This document shows positions 11,510 to 22,961 of a stretch of DNA of 64,000 nt, one piece after another. Source of the stretch: Pocillopora verrucosa (Eukaryota; Cnidaria; Anthozoa; Scleractinia; Pocilloporidae). The notes under the pieces are model-generated. The model did no database searches, was not told the origin of the DNA, and saw only the letters and a program-made list of their open reading frames with translations. Where the stretch lies: NCBI RefSeq assembly GCF_036669915.1, contig NC_089317.1, positions 1,037,270-1,101,269 on the forward strand, written 5' to 3'. How positions within the stretch are numbered: the first letter of the stretch is position 1; each line of letters starts with the position of its first letter. The position numbers and the translations under genes were made by a program.

Positions 11510-13356
11510 GTGCTAGACCACTGTTATCTTTCACTTCTAGATGCGGTAGGCGATTATATCTTGAATTTGAAAGAGACTACAAAACATTTGTTCGTAGGAA
11601 ATACTCTTTAACAAATCTAAAGGGATTAATAATGACTTGGGATGGTTAAGATTAAAACAGATTGCGACGGAAGAACTCGAAAAATTAAGACTGGATTTCT
11701 TAGATAAATAAGGTAAGTTATGCTACAGTAGCATGATACCGCTGCTGAAAGAATCACGTGAGTAACACAACGTTACATGCTTAATTAGCCGATGAAAAGC
11801 GCCAAGAAATCTACCAGCTACGCACGCGCAAATCCCTTTTTTCCGAGTATAACTCAAGCGTTTTCACAGTCATGAAAGAGCGACTGTTTATTGAGCCTCT
11901 CCGGCGAGACGAGAGGAGAAAGAAAAGACAGGAGAGGGGAAGCGAACAAGAAACAGAAGTTGAAATACGAGCAATCGTATGATAAAATGCCTATCGTCTT
12001 AGTAAGGACGCGCCAGAGCGGAAAAATATTTGGCTCTCTAGTATTTCGTACAATTCAAGACTATTCAGGATCAAGAAGCCTGCAAATGTAAACGAAATGT
12101 AGACTTTTCGATCACTTGCTTTTTCTACTGTACATGTCCACATGAATAGGGCTTGCGAAATATATTTTTTAGTCTTGTCACGAGCGTGCATGGCGTAGGA
12201 CCAAAAAAAAACTAAAGACAAGAAAAAACTCGGAGTCCCCACGAGGAATGAAGCCTAAAACTATCCGATTCCGTACCCCAATGCTTTCTAATAAGCAATC
12301 TTTGCACACATGGAAAATTTTAATGAACTTCGTCACCGAGATCCACAAAGACATGGCCACGCGGCAGAGCATGGAAAAAACTATTCACTCGATTACCGAG
12401 GACTCGATCGTAGAAACTGAGATTGCAGTAACCTAAAAAGTCCTTCCTCTCGTTCCTGCAAATAAGAGTTTTATGAAGGAAAGTGATGAGACGAGACATT
12501 TTATCGAGAAAGCCTTGTTGGCCGCAAAGCTCGTGTAAACCGAACCTACTTTTATTACTTCGCAAGGTGTCTAGGTTTTGTGTCCCTTCATGTATTGTTT
12601 CCATAAATACCACGTGAAGCATCCAGAAATCACACGTTGATTTCAAGAGATGGTACGATAATGGTGTGATTATGATCCGGTTTATCCTGTGGGCGTGCTC
12701 AATCGATCTCGCCACGAGTTACAAGCGGAAATATACCAATATCTCTGCTTTCGAAAGCTACTTGAGAAAGATGGAAATCTCTGCTGTTATACCATAAAAT
12801 TTTTCTAAAGGAAGCAATATCGTTAGAACGATCCATTCGTTTCGGCTGAGAATAAAGAGAGAAACCGAAATATCGCCTGCGCTGTTGCGTGATTAAGTCC
12901 ATATTAAAGCTCATCAAGAATGCAAAGATTTCAATGTTTCACAAAAGTTTGCATTTTACATTTTTATAAAAAACTTCAGGCATTTAATGGTATACTACAT
13001 TAATTTTTCTCTCTAAACAAAGTTTTCACTGATCATTACGAAGCTTATTTTTTTCGACAAACTAAATAACATGCAATTACTGACAATAGAGTTAGTGTGT
13101 CCGGAAACCGAAACTTGTTCGATAAAAAATTATACTTTACCGCGCATACATAACATTCGTTATTCTTAGTGTCTTTGTACTTAAACATAATCAGCTTCTT
13201 AAAATCTATTTTCTAAGACGTCGTCAAAGTCTATCCAAAATTGAGCGAAATCAAGGTATAAACATTTTTGCTAACTTCAGGATCAATCTTGATTAAAGAC
13301 TTTGTCCCGTCGTGTTCAAAGTTCCATTTGTAGTTGACAGCGTCAAATCGATCAAA
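11510..13356. other. Intergenic, between NPC2-like copies
   Basis: Apart from a partial SINE near 12165-12300, nothing here looks like a gene. The longest frame (12320-12715, minus) has neither family similarity nor exon borders. A TCACGTGA octamer lies at 11754-11761, some 330 bases upstream of the NPC2-like pseudogene. Confidence 0.35.
12165..12300 (-). mobile_element. tRNA-derived SINE, family A, partial and diverged
   Basis: The shared tail block 'gtcttgtcacgagcgtg' and the head block 'cggagtccccacgaggaat' match family-A copies at 14795 and 15044, but the A-box region is decayed. Confidence 0.5.
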
Positions 13357-13860
13357 TTAATTGCTAACAATTATTTCAGACGAGCTTGTGATTCTTGCCG
13401 GGAATTCAAAGCAAAACACGTACTTGCCATTTTGGTCGAGCATCTCCATTTTCGCTATCAGTTGAGTGCTCGGGTACGCATCCTTTATCTCGAGCGAAAT
13501 GAGTGTCTTGTATTCGACGTTGGGCTTCAACGGACATTCAAGTCCATGGCCAGTGCATGCTTTTGGTTGATCCAGTGGGAAAGGCAACCAGGGAAGAGAA
13601 GGAAGTTTTCCATACACCTTAATCAAACTATCATTTGTAATTTGCTCTTGGGATTTGAATGTTATCGTGCCATTCACAACGCTTCCTTTCTTGAAAACGC
13701 ATGGTTCGCTCGGACACGGTGTGATGTCGACAGAAACAACAGTTCCATACGCTTGTGTTTCCTCAGGGCACTTGCTGACATTAATAATTGTTCCAGCTAC
13801 CGAAGAAAAAGTAAACGCCACAAGGTATAACAGGACGACCTTTGCTTCCTTTACAGCCAT
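13357..13860 (-). CDS. NPC2-like (ML-domain) secreted lipid-binding protein, second copy
   Basis: Intronless frame of 167 residues from the Met at 13860 (MAVKEAKVVLLYLVAFTFSS), which opens a signal peptide; the Met eleven codons upstream would bury it. The mature protein shows the NPC2 cysteine framework: VSKCPE, SVDITPCPSEPC, KACTGHGLECPL and YVFCFEF. It also has an NGTITF glycosylation site and a proline-rich loop (SLPWLPFPLDQP) where NPC2 proteins carry the pocket-lining strand turn. It is a paralogue of the gene at 9326 and closer in its N-terminal half to the pseudogene at 10977. A TATA-like box and four 10-bp repeats lie just upstream. Confidence 0.92.
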   Translation of the reverse strand: MAVKEAKVVLLYLVAFTFSSVAGTIINVSKCPEETQAYGTVVSVDITPCPSEPCVFKKGSVVNGTITFKSQEQITNDSLIKVYGKLPSLPWLPFPLDQPKACTGHGLECPLKPNVEYKTLISLEIKDAYPSTQLIAKMEMLDQNGKYVFCFEFPARITSSSEIIVSN

Positions 13861-13925
13861 TTTCAGCTCTGTTTCAGTAACACCGTGCTGCACCAGGTTT
13901 GATCCAAACAGCGAACGAAAGTTAT

Positions 13926-13980
13926 TCTTATACGATGTTGCGTGACATCATGTGACATCACGTGACATCATGTGATGTGA
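13926..13980 (-). promoter_or_regulatory. Putative promoter: TATA-like box plus four 10-bp repeats with an E-box
   Basis: On the minus strand a GTATAAGAA motif lies at 13926-13934, about 65 bases above the chosen start codon. Above it, 13941-13980 is four 10-bp units (cgtgacatca, tgtgacatca, cgtgacatca, tgtgatgtga). The junction at 13958-13965 is TCACGTGA, a core close to the CLEAR element (GTCACGTGAC) bound by TFEB/MITF factors in vertebrates. The promoter role is inferred from position. Confidence 0.45.
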
Positions 13981-14239
13981 AGCGCACGCTCAAAATAAAT
14001 TTGTCCCCAGGATCTTTTATTCTTAGCGTATGAATCAGATCCTCAAAGAGGGAGGAAGAAGGGAACTAGTAAAACAAGGATGAGATAATTCATAGAGAAC
14101 TTTGCAAAACCGTCCGAAAATGTATGATATCAAAATAATCGATGTTTTTCGCATGATAATCATTGGGTCCCAGTCTCCCAGAAGTACCCTATACTATCAA
14201 ATAGTCTTCGTTAGACAAAAATAATGAATTGTAGCGAAC

Positions 14240-14345
14240 TTTTCGAGCCACAGAGACTCTACGGTGAGACATACCTATTGCGAAGTTCACATGACACGCA
14301 TCCTGTATACTGCTGGGATCAGCAGTGTCGATAGCGTCATGTTTG
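14240..14345 (-). mobile_element. tRNA-derived SINE, family A, 5'-end fragment
   Basis: It holds only the leader side of the unit ('cacagagactctacggtgag', 'cgaagttcacatgacacgc', 'gatcagcagtgtcgatagcg'), matching the ends of the copies at 14795 and 15044. The tRNA head is cut short. Confidence 0.6.
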
Positions 14346-14794
14346 TAAATGTCGAGAACGATTTCTTTATAATGAATGATTAACGTTATAAATTGTCACA
14401 CAATGTAACGAAATACTAGACTGATTGTAACGCGAATAGGAAGATTTCGTGACATGATATTTCACAACGTTGTAAACAAAGTTCAACACTGATTTGCATG
14501 CGTACAGTGAACTAAATAAGGGAAAGAAACGTGTAATTGTGAAATTGCAACTAAAATAGGGTATATTACAGTACTTTGGGATTGGGAATTTACTGAACTC
14601 ATGATTGTGGGAAAATTACTTTATTTCGCAACTAGAACTGTAAAACGAAGTAGCACTGAATTGTAATAGAGATTGGTTTTAGATCGTTAGAGTGTTAGTA
14701 TGTTCAGATTGTCAGAAGTGATGGAAGAAAATAAACGCGTTTAGAAAACAAAGAAGTATACAGTCCTCTTGATTCCGCGACAGTAAATAGAGGA

Positions 14795-15043
14795 ACAGAG
14801 ATGGTAAGTTTTGAGTTCGGTAAAGAAATAGAGAAAGATGTTTTTTCGTCTTGTCACGAGCGTGAGATGAAGAAAAAATTCTGAGTCCCCATGAGGAACT
14901 GAACCTAAGATCTTCGGATTCCGTGCTCCGATGCTCCACCACCGAGCTACAGAGACCCTACGGTGAGCGAGGTCTATAATTACGAATTCATGTAACACGC
15001 GTTCTGCTTACTGCTTGGATCAGCGATGTCGATAGCGTCATGT
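14795..15043 (-). mobile_element. tRNA-derived SINE, family A, near full length
   Basis: On the minus strand the unit carries 'tagctcggtggtggagcat' (A box) and 'ggttcagttcctcatgg' (B box) at tRNA spacing. A common body and an A/T-rich tail that includes 'cacgctcgtgacaagacg' follow. Its leader end touches the next copy directly, making a head-to-tail pair. Confidence 0.75.
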
Positions 15044-15280
15044 TGGTAGATAGAATAAGGAAGATGATAAGTTTTGAGCTCAGTAAAGAAATAGAGAAAT
15101 ATTTTTTTTCTTCTTGTCAAAAGGGTGGGATAAATGAAAATTCTGAGTCCGCACGAGGAAACGAACCTTAGAGCTTCGGATTCCACGCTCCGATGCTCTA
15201 CCACAGGGCCACAGAGACTCTACAGTGAATTAGGTCTATTACGAGGTTTATATGACACGCGTCCTGCATACTGCTTGGAA
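15044..15280 (-). mobile_element. tRNA-derived SINE, family A, second member of tandem pair
   Basis: Same order of blocks as the copy at 14795-15043, including 'tctgtggccctgtggtagag' and 'aaggttcgtttcctcgtgcg' on the minus strand. It abuts its neighbour with no spacer. Confidence 0.75.
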
Positions 15281-15885
15281 TTTTTTCTGCTGAATCTTTC
15301 TGCTCATTTCTTATAAGGCGAGAAAAGCAAAGCGAATAGAGAAGCGTAGCGCGCGCGTTAAACAGGTTTTTATAAAATAACCAACTGTCCAAATAACCGT
15401 ACAATATCGCAGGATATTTGTACTCTACTTGCACGGTATTTGTACTCTACTTTCTGCAATTAGATGATAATAGTGGAATAATATATCCCTTGTTTGATGT
15501 TTCAACAAATAATAAAAGCGGATATTTTGCTCGTATTTTTCCTCGCCTCTTCGGAGCTCGAAAAAAAAAAAAAACCACGCAACTCGCAAAATATCCACGC
15601 GTATCATATGCCTAACCATTGAATGGGATGTATGTATTTAACGGACATCTTGGGTGTCAATCTGGTCCTTGCCGGTATTTGTTTTACTTTCCGGGAATTT
15701 AAGGACTCTGAGCTAGATAGATGTATACGAGATACACTAACCAAAACATTGACGCACAAGAAATATAGAAATAATTGCACCGAAAGGATGCAACAGAGTT
15801 TTATTTCCTCTTTTATGATATAGTAAGAGAGAACTGATCTTTCCACGATACAACAATCCAGTTAAAAAGTCCTCAGACAATGTTT

Positions 15886-18368
15886 TTATACATCACTCAA
15901 ACTAATCTCTTCAACAGAAACTCGAGGACTCAAATCAACTTTTACGAACGGAACTTTCGATGTTCTCTGATGGCCAAAACAATCCTGCACCCATAATTCC
16001 ACCAACACCTCCCCAGCGGGGACTGCGCAGTAACCTTCGAGTCTCACGTGACGATATTCCATTCCTGCGAATTCCTTGGTGCCTTGTAGCCTGGCTTCTA
16101 TGTTAGCATTTTCACACTCGAGGTCGTTAAATGCAAAGAACCACCGCTTGCAGCAAGAATTGCAGAAGCCGACGCGCATGCTCCCTTCAAAGATCACGTG
16201 CAAGAAACTCAGATTACTTTGTTTTGTGAAGACACATTCCTGAAGAAAGACAGGAGACAACATTGTAAGGGATTGGTCATTATTTATTGACGGGACGGAG
16301 GGGGAGAAGGGGTGAGAAGTTTTTTATTTTGTCACGATAAAGTTTACCTGTTCCCTTGGCGACGACTGATCGTCCCTCCGTCCCCACTGAAAACTATATA
16401 ACCCCCCCTGAAACCCTTAACCCTCCCACTCCACTACTCTACTGGGCGATAAAAATAACCTGCACCGAAATAATTTTGAAATGTTGTGAGAACGATGGTG
16501 GTTTTTAATCACCGGGACACAAAGCAAAGTGCGCTAGTAAACGACGCGATAATAGCAAAGATGTGAAAACACATGAGGGAGGCTTGGGTCGAGTCGGGTC
16601 ACGTAGTGACGCGTACCCAAACCTAACGTACGCTACAATCGCACCTCGTTTCGCTTTGCTAAACGTCTGGAATAGGCTAATAGAAGTACTTGATAAGAAG
16701 ATAGGACGCACGGGTTTGAACCTCATTGAAGCCTAAATCGTTTCTAATACTGAGAATTACGATTCCAGACTGCTCGCACATATTCAATTCGACCGTAGCT
16801 AAACCTCGGCCCATCCAGAACACGCCCGTTCAAAAGAATAAACTAAGCTAGTCGTTCGTGATTCTTGTTTTTATGCGCGTGGTACACAGGGCACCTCCGT
16901 AACACAGGACACCTTAACACAGAATATCACCTGCTTTCGAGTACAGTTAAAACTCGTTGTAGTGATTCTTCACAAAGAGGAGCTCCATCAAAACTTTATA
17001 TTTGTGAAGCGTGTAAAAAGGTTGTTCCCAAATGCACAACAGTAGAAGACTAACCTTGAGCAGCCCGTACTGTTGCAGAGGATCATGGTCCCATGTACAA
17101 GTCTTCCAGCTGTAGATTGATCCAGATCTTCCAGGCTGACCTTTCGGTCCTTCTATGCCAGGAAATCCGCGGGACCCTTTGTCCCCCTTAGGTCCACGGA
17201 CTCCCTGTTCCCCCCGGGTTCCTCTGAATCCCTTATTCCCAGGGAATCCTTTGGGCCCTCGTATACCAGGAAGGCCTGCGATTAAAGAAAAAAGGTAATT
17301 ATCTTATACGTGGATACTTGTCCTATTTTTCGTTTGTTTCCCACAAAAGGGTATTAAAGAAATGTTCATCTATTGTTAATATGTTTAGATCACTTTTTCA
17401 TTTTTTTTCGTAGCAACATTTCATATACACCAGTAATGAGAATAGTGAAAAATTATATTACCTGGTTCACCTTTCCTCCCTTTAAGCCCAATAAGTGGAA
17501 AGGGGTCCACGATATAACTGGATCCCTTAGCACCTTTTTGGCCCCTTATTCCTTTCCTCCCAGATGGCCCTGTTGGTCCCGGAATTCCAATGGGCCCACG
17601 GGGTCCGGGAGCTCCGATGAAGTCTTTCTTGCATTTAGTCTCTACCTGTTATGGGATAAAGAAAGGTGGATGAAAAGGTGAAAGGAAGGGAAATAAAATG
17701 CAAACTATTGATATGGTTGATCAATTACTTTCTGCGATGATGAAATTTCCATTTCATTATGATAGCATATGAACTTACCTCCTGTCAAAATCTTTCTGTT
17801 ATTTTTTTCTCTTTCACTCTGTTTTTTCTAATGCAATAAGAGTTTGACATCTTTTCTCTATTTCCCAGTTTTTGGCCGTCTTCTGTCCTTCTCGAAACCT
17901 CACATGGTTTCTCTCCCCTTTAAGATAGGGCATTCGATCCTTCAACTCCCAGGAGCAATTAGAAAGATTATTTCTTCCAACAGAAGCAAATACGTGTCTT
18001 TGTTCGTTAGTCTTTAGAATTTGGTGTTTTATCCTACCAGATACCCCCAGTTAAACCGATATTTTTTACCCCTCAAAACCTGACTTTTGAACGGTGTGTC
18101 AAGACTGTAAAGATAATATGTGGCTATCATACTCGAGAGTTATGAAATTGATAAATTTCTCCAGATTTGCGCGTTTTCGCGGACCTGAATTATAAGTTTT
18201 GCATTTTTTGGCTAAAAAAAGATATCACAGATGGACACCACAGGAACCCTACGTTCTGTCGTTGTATCTTACCTGTTCACACAGTAATTTTCCCCAACGA
18301 ATTTTGCTTTGAGTATGAACTGCTTGACAAACGGATAAGAAAATGATCAACTCCAGAATTCTTGCCAT
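15886..18368 (-). CDS. CTHRC1-like secreted collagen, copy A (4 exons)
   Basis: Exons 18368-18273, 17645-17462, 17275-17055 and 16239-15886 join in frame to 284 residues. Residues 1-20 are a signal peptide ([19 protein letters not shown]). A Cys-bearing linker comes next, then Gly-X-Y triplets at 43-72, a break of about 12 residues with [11 protein letters not shown], and triplets at 85-144. The end matches the C-terminal domain of collagen triple helix repeat containing 1: KTCTWDHDP, then ECVFTK, the [13 protein letters not shown] core, and EGYC. That domain trimerises the collagen stalk and in vertebrates acts outside the cell in Wnt/planar-polarity and matrix biology; the role here is inferred. 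It is the first of three tandem copies on this strand, and the only one with its collagen region split by an intron. Confidence 0.88.
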
Positions 18369-19916
18369 CGCCTGAGAAGTAGAAGCAAACAATATAATCA
18401 ACTGAAAGTATTGGAAAATGAATTTTTTTGAAATAATCAATAGCAGTAAATTTGGACGCACAATGTGAAAGATATCGACAGACATTTCGCACTTCGTGTG
18501 CGGGAGAGACAAATGCACGCGCGAAAACACGCGTGGATTGAAACGATTTGCGCTTGAGAAAGTGCGCTCTGTCATTCGCGGGCAGCCGTATCTGTAATTG
18601 AACAACAAATGGGAACAATACAGCCTAACGCAACGAAAATCGTAGAAAATTGAGTTGCAAAATCGAAATTTAACAGTCTGGCTACAAGCCATCTGTAAAC
18701 ATTGGACTAGTAAATTTGTATGCGAGCATAAAGTGGTCCAACCATAGCGCAAGAGCTGAAACGAATCAAAATATTTTTGATAACGGTGAAAAATATTACG
18801 CAAAAATAACATTCGCTATAAAGATACTCACCTCTGTATTCAAAGTCTTGTGTGATTATCTGAATGATGAAAACCCACGGAGCATGTTTGGTGAAAGATT
18901 ATAATCTTCAGCATGTGGGCTCTGTGTCAAATGTCGGCTTCCAACAGTTAATTATTTTTTTTATTCTTAAAGAGAGTTAATCTTTTCCTGTTAAGTCACG
19001 AAATGAAGTGTGATTGGGTGGCAGGGAGGGAAGGGATAAAAAACTGTGGGAGTGGGGTGGGGCCGGGAGATTTGTCATAACCCGTGCCGGCGGGAAGCCG
19101 AAATGACCTTATTTAAGTTTTGACGTGGATCCAATACCAAATTCTCTGAACTAACATTATAAGAATTGTACGGCAGACAGTAAGGAGAATTACTGATGCA
19201 ATCTTGGAATTAAAAGGGTCAAAGGAAGAGCTGCATTGTACTTTTTTTGTGCGTAATTAGTGTCATGGCAGAGTGGTACTGGGCATTGTGGAATAAGAAA
19301 AACATTTCCCGCTTTTCCTTCACAGGTCAACTCAACCTGCTCAGTTTAGACTCGTTCTAATCTAAGGCAATACACAGATGATGATTCTTAGAGTTTCTTT
19401 TAATGAAAAAATAAAGTACAGAATCTGGTTGAGACTTTTCATTCATGGCCTGAGTAAAAATCTCTGAACCCTCTAATGAGGCCTAAGAAGCGCGATTGAA
19501 TGCAGCTTGTTTATATATTTTAAAATATATCTTAAAAGTTCCTAACAAACTTGTCGATCGTTTTTAGTCTTACAAAGAACAGCTAAAATAAACAACGTTC
19601 ACCACTCTGTTACTCTTAGGGTGTATAATTGTGCGCTTGCGTGTTACTTACTTAAGTATCTATTTAAAAAACGTGGATTAATGTCAGGATCTGAGGAACT
19701 GCGCACCCACACCTCCCCACCCCTTCTCACCCCTTGTCGACTGATAACAAGTTAGGTTTAATGCTGGGTTAGGGGAGGGGCTGGTGCGCAGTTATTTAGA
19801 TACTGACAATGCAGCGCACCTAAAAAGTTGTAGCAAAATTCAAATCAATTTGAATTAAATTCCAGAACTAGGAAGCACTTTTTAATCAAGCGTTTTTAAT
19901 AATAATACTCTCATAT
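18369..19916. other. Intergenic between CTHRC1-like copies A and B
   Basis: No gene seen. A partial family-1 MITE ('ccaataccaaattctctga' through 'cagacagtaaggagaat' to 'aaaagggtca') lies at about 19128-19222. The frame at 18277-18812 overlaps the copy A signal exon, and its upstream part is not supported. Confidence 0.4.
19128..19222. mobile_element. MITE-like element, family 1, right-end fragment
   Basis: It matches the right half of the 28519-28732 copy: 'ccaataccaaattctc', 'actaacattataagaattgt', 'cagacagtaaggagaattac' and 'taaaagggt'. The left half is missing or replaced. Confidence 0.55.
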
Positions 19917-21713
19917 TTAAAATTGTGGGGCGGGAACTTCCTGAATGATCAGCCGACTGTTAGGCTGCATAATGGTGGATATATTCTCCTGGTCCCTGGG
20001 ATATCCGGGGCAATCATCCAGTGAGATCCCTACGCGAACCAAGCCCCTAGGGACTGAGTTGCAATACCCGGAGATCGTTCCGTGCATAAACGTTGGAAGA
20101 GAACTTCTTTCACCACCAGTAAGTAAGTTCAAGGCGCTGAACACAGCGTTGATGTTTCCAGGGTCGGTACACGTCAAGTTGTCAAAGGTGAAGTGCCAAG
20201 TCTTGCAACAGGTCTTGCACAGACCGATATGTGTCTCACCCTGGTAAGTGACATGAAGTGAAGTATCGCTGCGCATTTTTAAAAACGAGCAGAACTAGAA
20301 ACAGAAAGGATAAAATGAAGATGAGATCAAGCTGAGTCGACTTCAAATACCACAGGTGACAAAATATTAAAAAAGACGGTGTGCGTTTCACTCAGTCAGT
20401 ACTTCAGACATTCGGTCTTTTACTAAGTCGGTCGGACGTCTAGTCAGTTGGTCAGTTGCTTAGGAAGTTAGGGCAGAAAGTCAGTTGGTCTACCAGTCAG
20501 TCAATCGATTGGTCGGTCGGTTGGTTGACCAATCAGTCTGCCTGTCGGTCAGTCAGTCAGTTTTTCAGTTAGTCAGACAGTCAGTCAGTTGATCAGTCAG
20601 TTAGTAAGTCAGTTATTTTGCCCGTCCATCAGGAAGTTGAGGAATCTTGAACTTCAATCGTTGGAGTACGTCTTTGTACTTACAGACAATTCTCCTTGTG
20701 TTGTATTGATATCTGGTTTGAACACACATTGTTTCCAGTTCAGCTCGCTCACTCCAGGGTCTCCATTGATCCCGCGGGGTCCAGTCTCGCCAACTGCTCC
20801 TCTGTCTCCCGATATTCCCGGAGGTCCCCATGATCCCAGCGCCCCTGACGCTCCGGGTATCCCTGGTTCCCCCTTCAACCCGTTTTCTCCTTTTGCTCCT
20901 TCTTCTCCAAGGTCCCCTTTTGCTCCTTTCACGGGAAATCCACCACCTCCCTGTGGGGAATCACCGGGCTCTCCCGGAAACCCTCTGTCGCCAAGTAGAC
21001 CACTTGGTCCTCGGTTCCCTTTAAAACCTTTGAGTCCAATTGATCCGGGGGGTCCTGGAAGACCGGAAAGTAGCTCGCACGACTCCATCATCTACAAAAA
21101 AAGGTTACACTAATACTTGCCTTTTTTTGTGATTGAGGATCAAATTCTCCCTCACCAGAAGAGCAAACTGGGTTGAGAAACTACCTATAGAAACTAATAA
21201 GTTTTACGGTGCATGAAAAAGAGAGAATTCTATCTTCTTGACAAGAGTCATGCTCCACGGGTGTTTGACTCAGCGCTTATTTTTCCGTATATCGTATCAT
21301 ACCTGCGTCGATCATTTAGAAACAGGAGAGGGGGGAGCCAACCCAAGGAGGGGTAGGGTGAGTATGTGGAATGCTGAGCTGAAGATCGGCTAAAGATAGA
21401 TTTCTTATCGAGTGTATAATTTTCTGTTGATGGTTTCCATTTGGAAATATGTTTACATTAAACTCTCTCTAAGAAACTGTTGGCTTTACCAGAAAATGGC
21501 CTAGATTGTTGTCTTCTAAAAGGTCTGTTATTCACAAGACACAGAATAAGTAGCGTCAGCAGGAATATGTTCACTTAGAATGTCTTAATAAACGAAACAG
21601 AGAAGAAACCTCACCCTACGACATTCTGATGGTGTCCACACAATATCCCCTTGAGCAAAAACTGTCTTAAACACAACAAAAGACAGAAATAAAAGAGAGC
21701 AAGTTGCCGTCAT
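19917..21713 (-). CDS. CTHRC1-like secreted collagen, copy B (3 exons)
   Basis: Exons 21713-21615, 21091-20684 and 20294-19917 are all phase 0 and give 294 residues. Residues 1-21 form a signal peptide ending VFAQ. The collagen segment (about 43-148) sits in a single exon, with one break at SPQGGGGFPV. The C-terminal domain starts near LNWKQCVF and has FCSFLKMRSDTSLHVTYQG, CKTCCKTWHFTF and GYC, aligning with human CTHRC1 CTFTKMRSNSALRVLFSG and CCQRWYFTF. It ends RLIIQEVPAPQF where CTHRC1 ends in RIIIEELPK. In place of the usual ECxFTK start of the last exon this copy has SFCSFLK. Intron 2 holds a long GTCA-type microsatellite. Confidence 0.88.
20390..20625. repeat. Degenerate GTCA/GTCG tetranucleotide microsatellite
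   Basis: About 230 bases built from variants of gtca, gtcg and gttg repeated in phase, with short perfect runs such as 'gtcagtcagtca'. It fills much of the second intron of CTHRC1-like copy B, about 60 bases beyond the exon 2 donor. Confidence 0.85.
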
Positions 21714-22961
21714 CTCCGTCCGCTTTAAGCGCGTTGCGCGTCACGATCACATCAACTACAATATTGTGTCTGTTTTCTCTCACGAGATTACGTGACGCCG
21801 ATAAGAATAGCGCAGAACAACAGGATGTCTTTGTTAACTGATTCATCGCAAGGGGATTTCCGGATTTAAAGAGATAAGCCCTGCTCGTCAGTTCGCGAAA
21901 AACAGCCACGAAAATTCTCGTTTTGAACAATATAGTTGTGCATTGTTTATTCATTGTCTTGGAGTGTCTCTGAAGAAAATAACAAGTAACATTTAACAAA
22001 GATTCGCTTATACTATAGGACGGACCTGAGATTTTCATTTTGTCGATTATGCGCTTTTACAACTCTTTCCTCTCTGTTTGAAGCGCTCCAGGTGAGGTTC
22101 GCGCGAGTGTATGAAACATGCGCGTATGAGAAGGTGTGGAATGAATAACTTGCACGATCGACAGGCGTGGGAGTCGCGCAGAAAATGATTGACTACAAGA
22201 ATGAGGAGCTTTGTGATAAACAAACGCTAGCTAAATTGATTTATATTAGCTGCCAAAATTTCTCGCGAATAAACAACCAAGCCTTGCAAGCACTAATGAA
22301 ATTTTCTGCTCCACAAGACGCAAAAAAAATTAAACTACAAACAGCTCCTCTTCTTCAGATTTATTCGTCAAACGCAGTAAAGAAAAGAAACAAGGAAACC
22401 GATGATGCATTCCCGCGCAGAGAAAAGGCGGTTTCTCGACCCCAGATTGCGCGCGGCGTCAATTTTCTCTGTTTTCTTACACAACGGTCATATTGTGAGA
22501 GAAGGAGTACTGCTATGAACACAGGGCAAGAAAGAGGAGGAATTTTAATGGAACGAGCTCTGATTATGAATGATCCACTGTATGACTTTACCATCAAAGA
22601 GTAAAAGACGATATTCTTCTTAAGATTTCCAGGATTCTCAACAGTTCCTTAGATCCAGAGTTTAAAATAAAGGCTCCCACAGTTTGCAATGATTGATATA
22701 TTTATTCCAATACTCAAGACCTTAAGTTTTACCTGGTAATTCAACAGTGTAGACTGTAGATTACCTTTTAAACTTTTTCCACAGGCAATACCCGCGCTTT
22801 TATCGATATCCATTTGTTTTTGGAGAAATTCTTTATTTTGCGTAGTTATCAAGGAAAGATTTAAAGTTGTCATTGGCTTCACAGCTGGGAAAGGAACAAA
22901 AAATGGGACCGCGTTAACACTCGGGCTAAGAGAGACTGGGAAAACTGGTTACAGATGTATT
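21714..22961. other. Intergenic between CTHRC1-like copies B and C
   Basis: No supported gene. A plus-strand open frame of 145 codons (22167-22604) has no signal peptide, family motif or clean splice context, and I treat it as chance. Confidence 0.35.

Larger units (their letters stand above)
13981..15885. other. Intergenic region rich in SINEs
   Basis: No gene is seen. Between 14240 and 15280 three family-A SINE copies are present; the flanks are AT-rich unique DNA. Confidence 0.4.

Noticed and set aside
12320-12715. Minus-strand frame of 131 codons between NPC2-like copies
   Set aside because: No NPC2-like cysteines or signal peptide, and no other family pattern.
14885-14960. A true tRNA gene on the minus strand
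   Set aside because: A and B boxes are present, but the acceptor stem does not pair and the block repeats with the same flanks at several places, so it is a SINE head.
20589-21113. Pro/Ser-rich plus-strand frame of 174 codons
   Set aside because: It is the antisense of the collagen exon of CTHRC1-like copy B; Gly-X-Y repeats give open Pro-rich antisense frames. The same applies at 23702-23938.
22167-22604. Plus-strand frame of 145 codons
   Set aside because: No domain, signal peptide or splice support; it lies in the gap between two well-formed genes and its composition is unremarkable.
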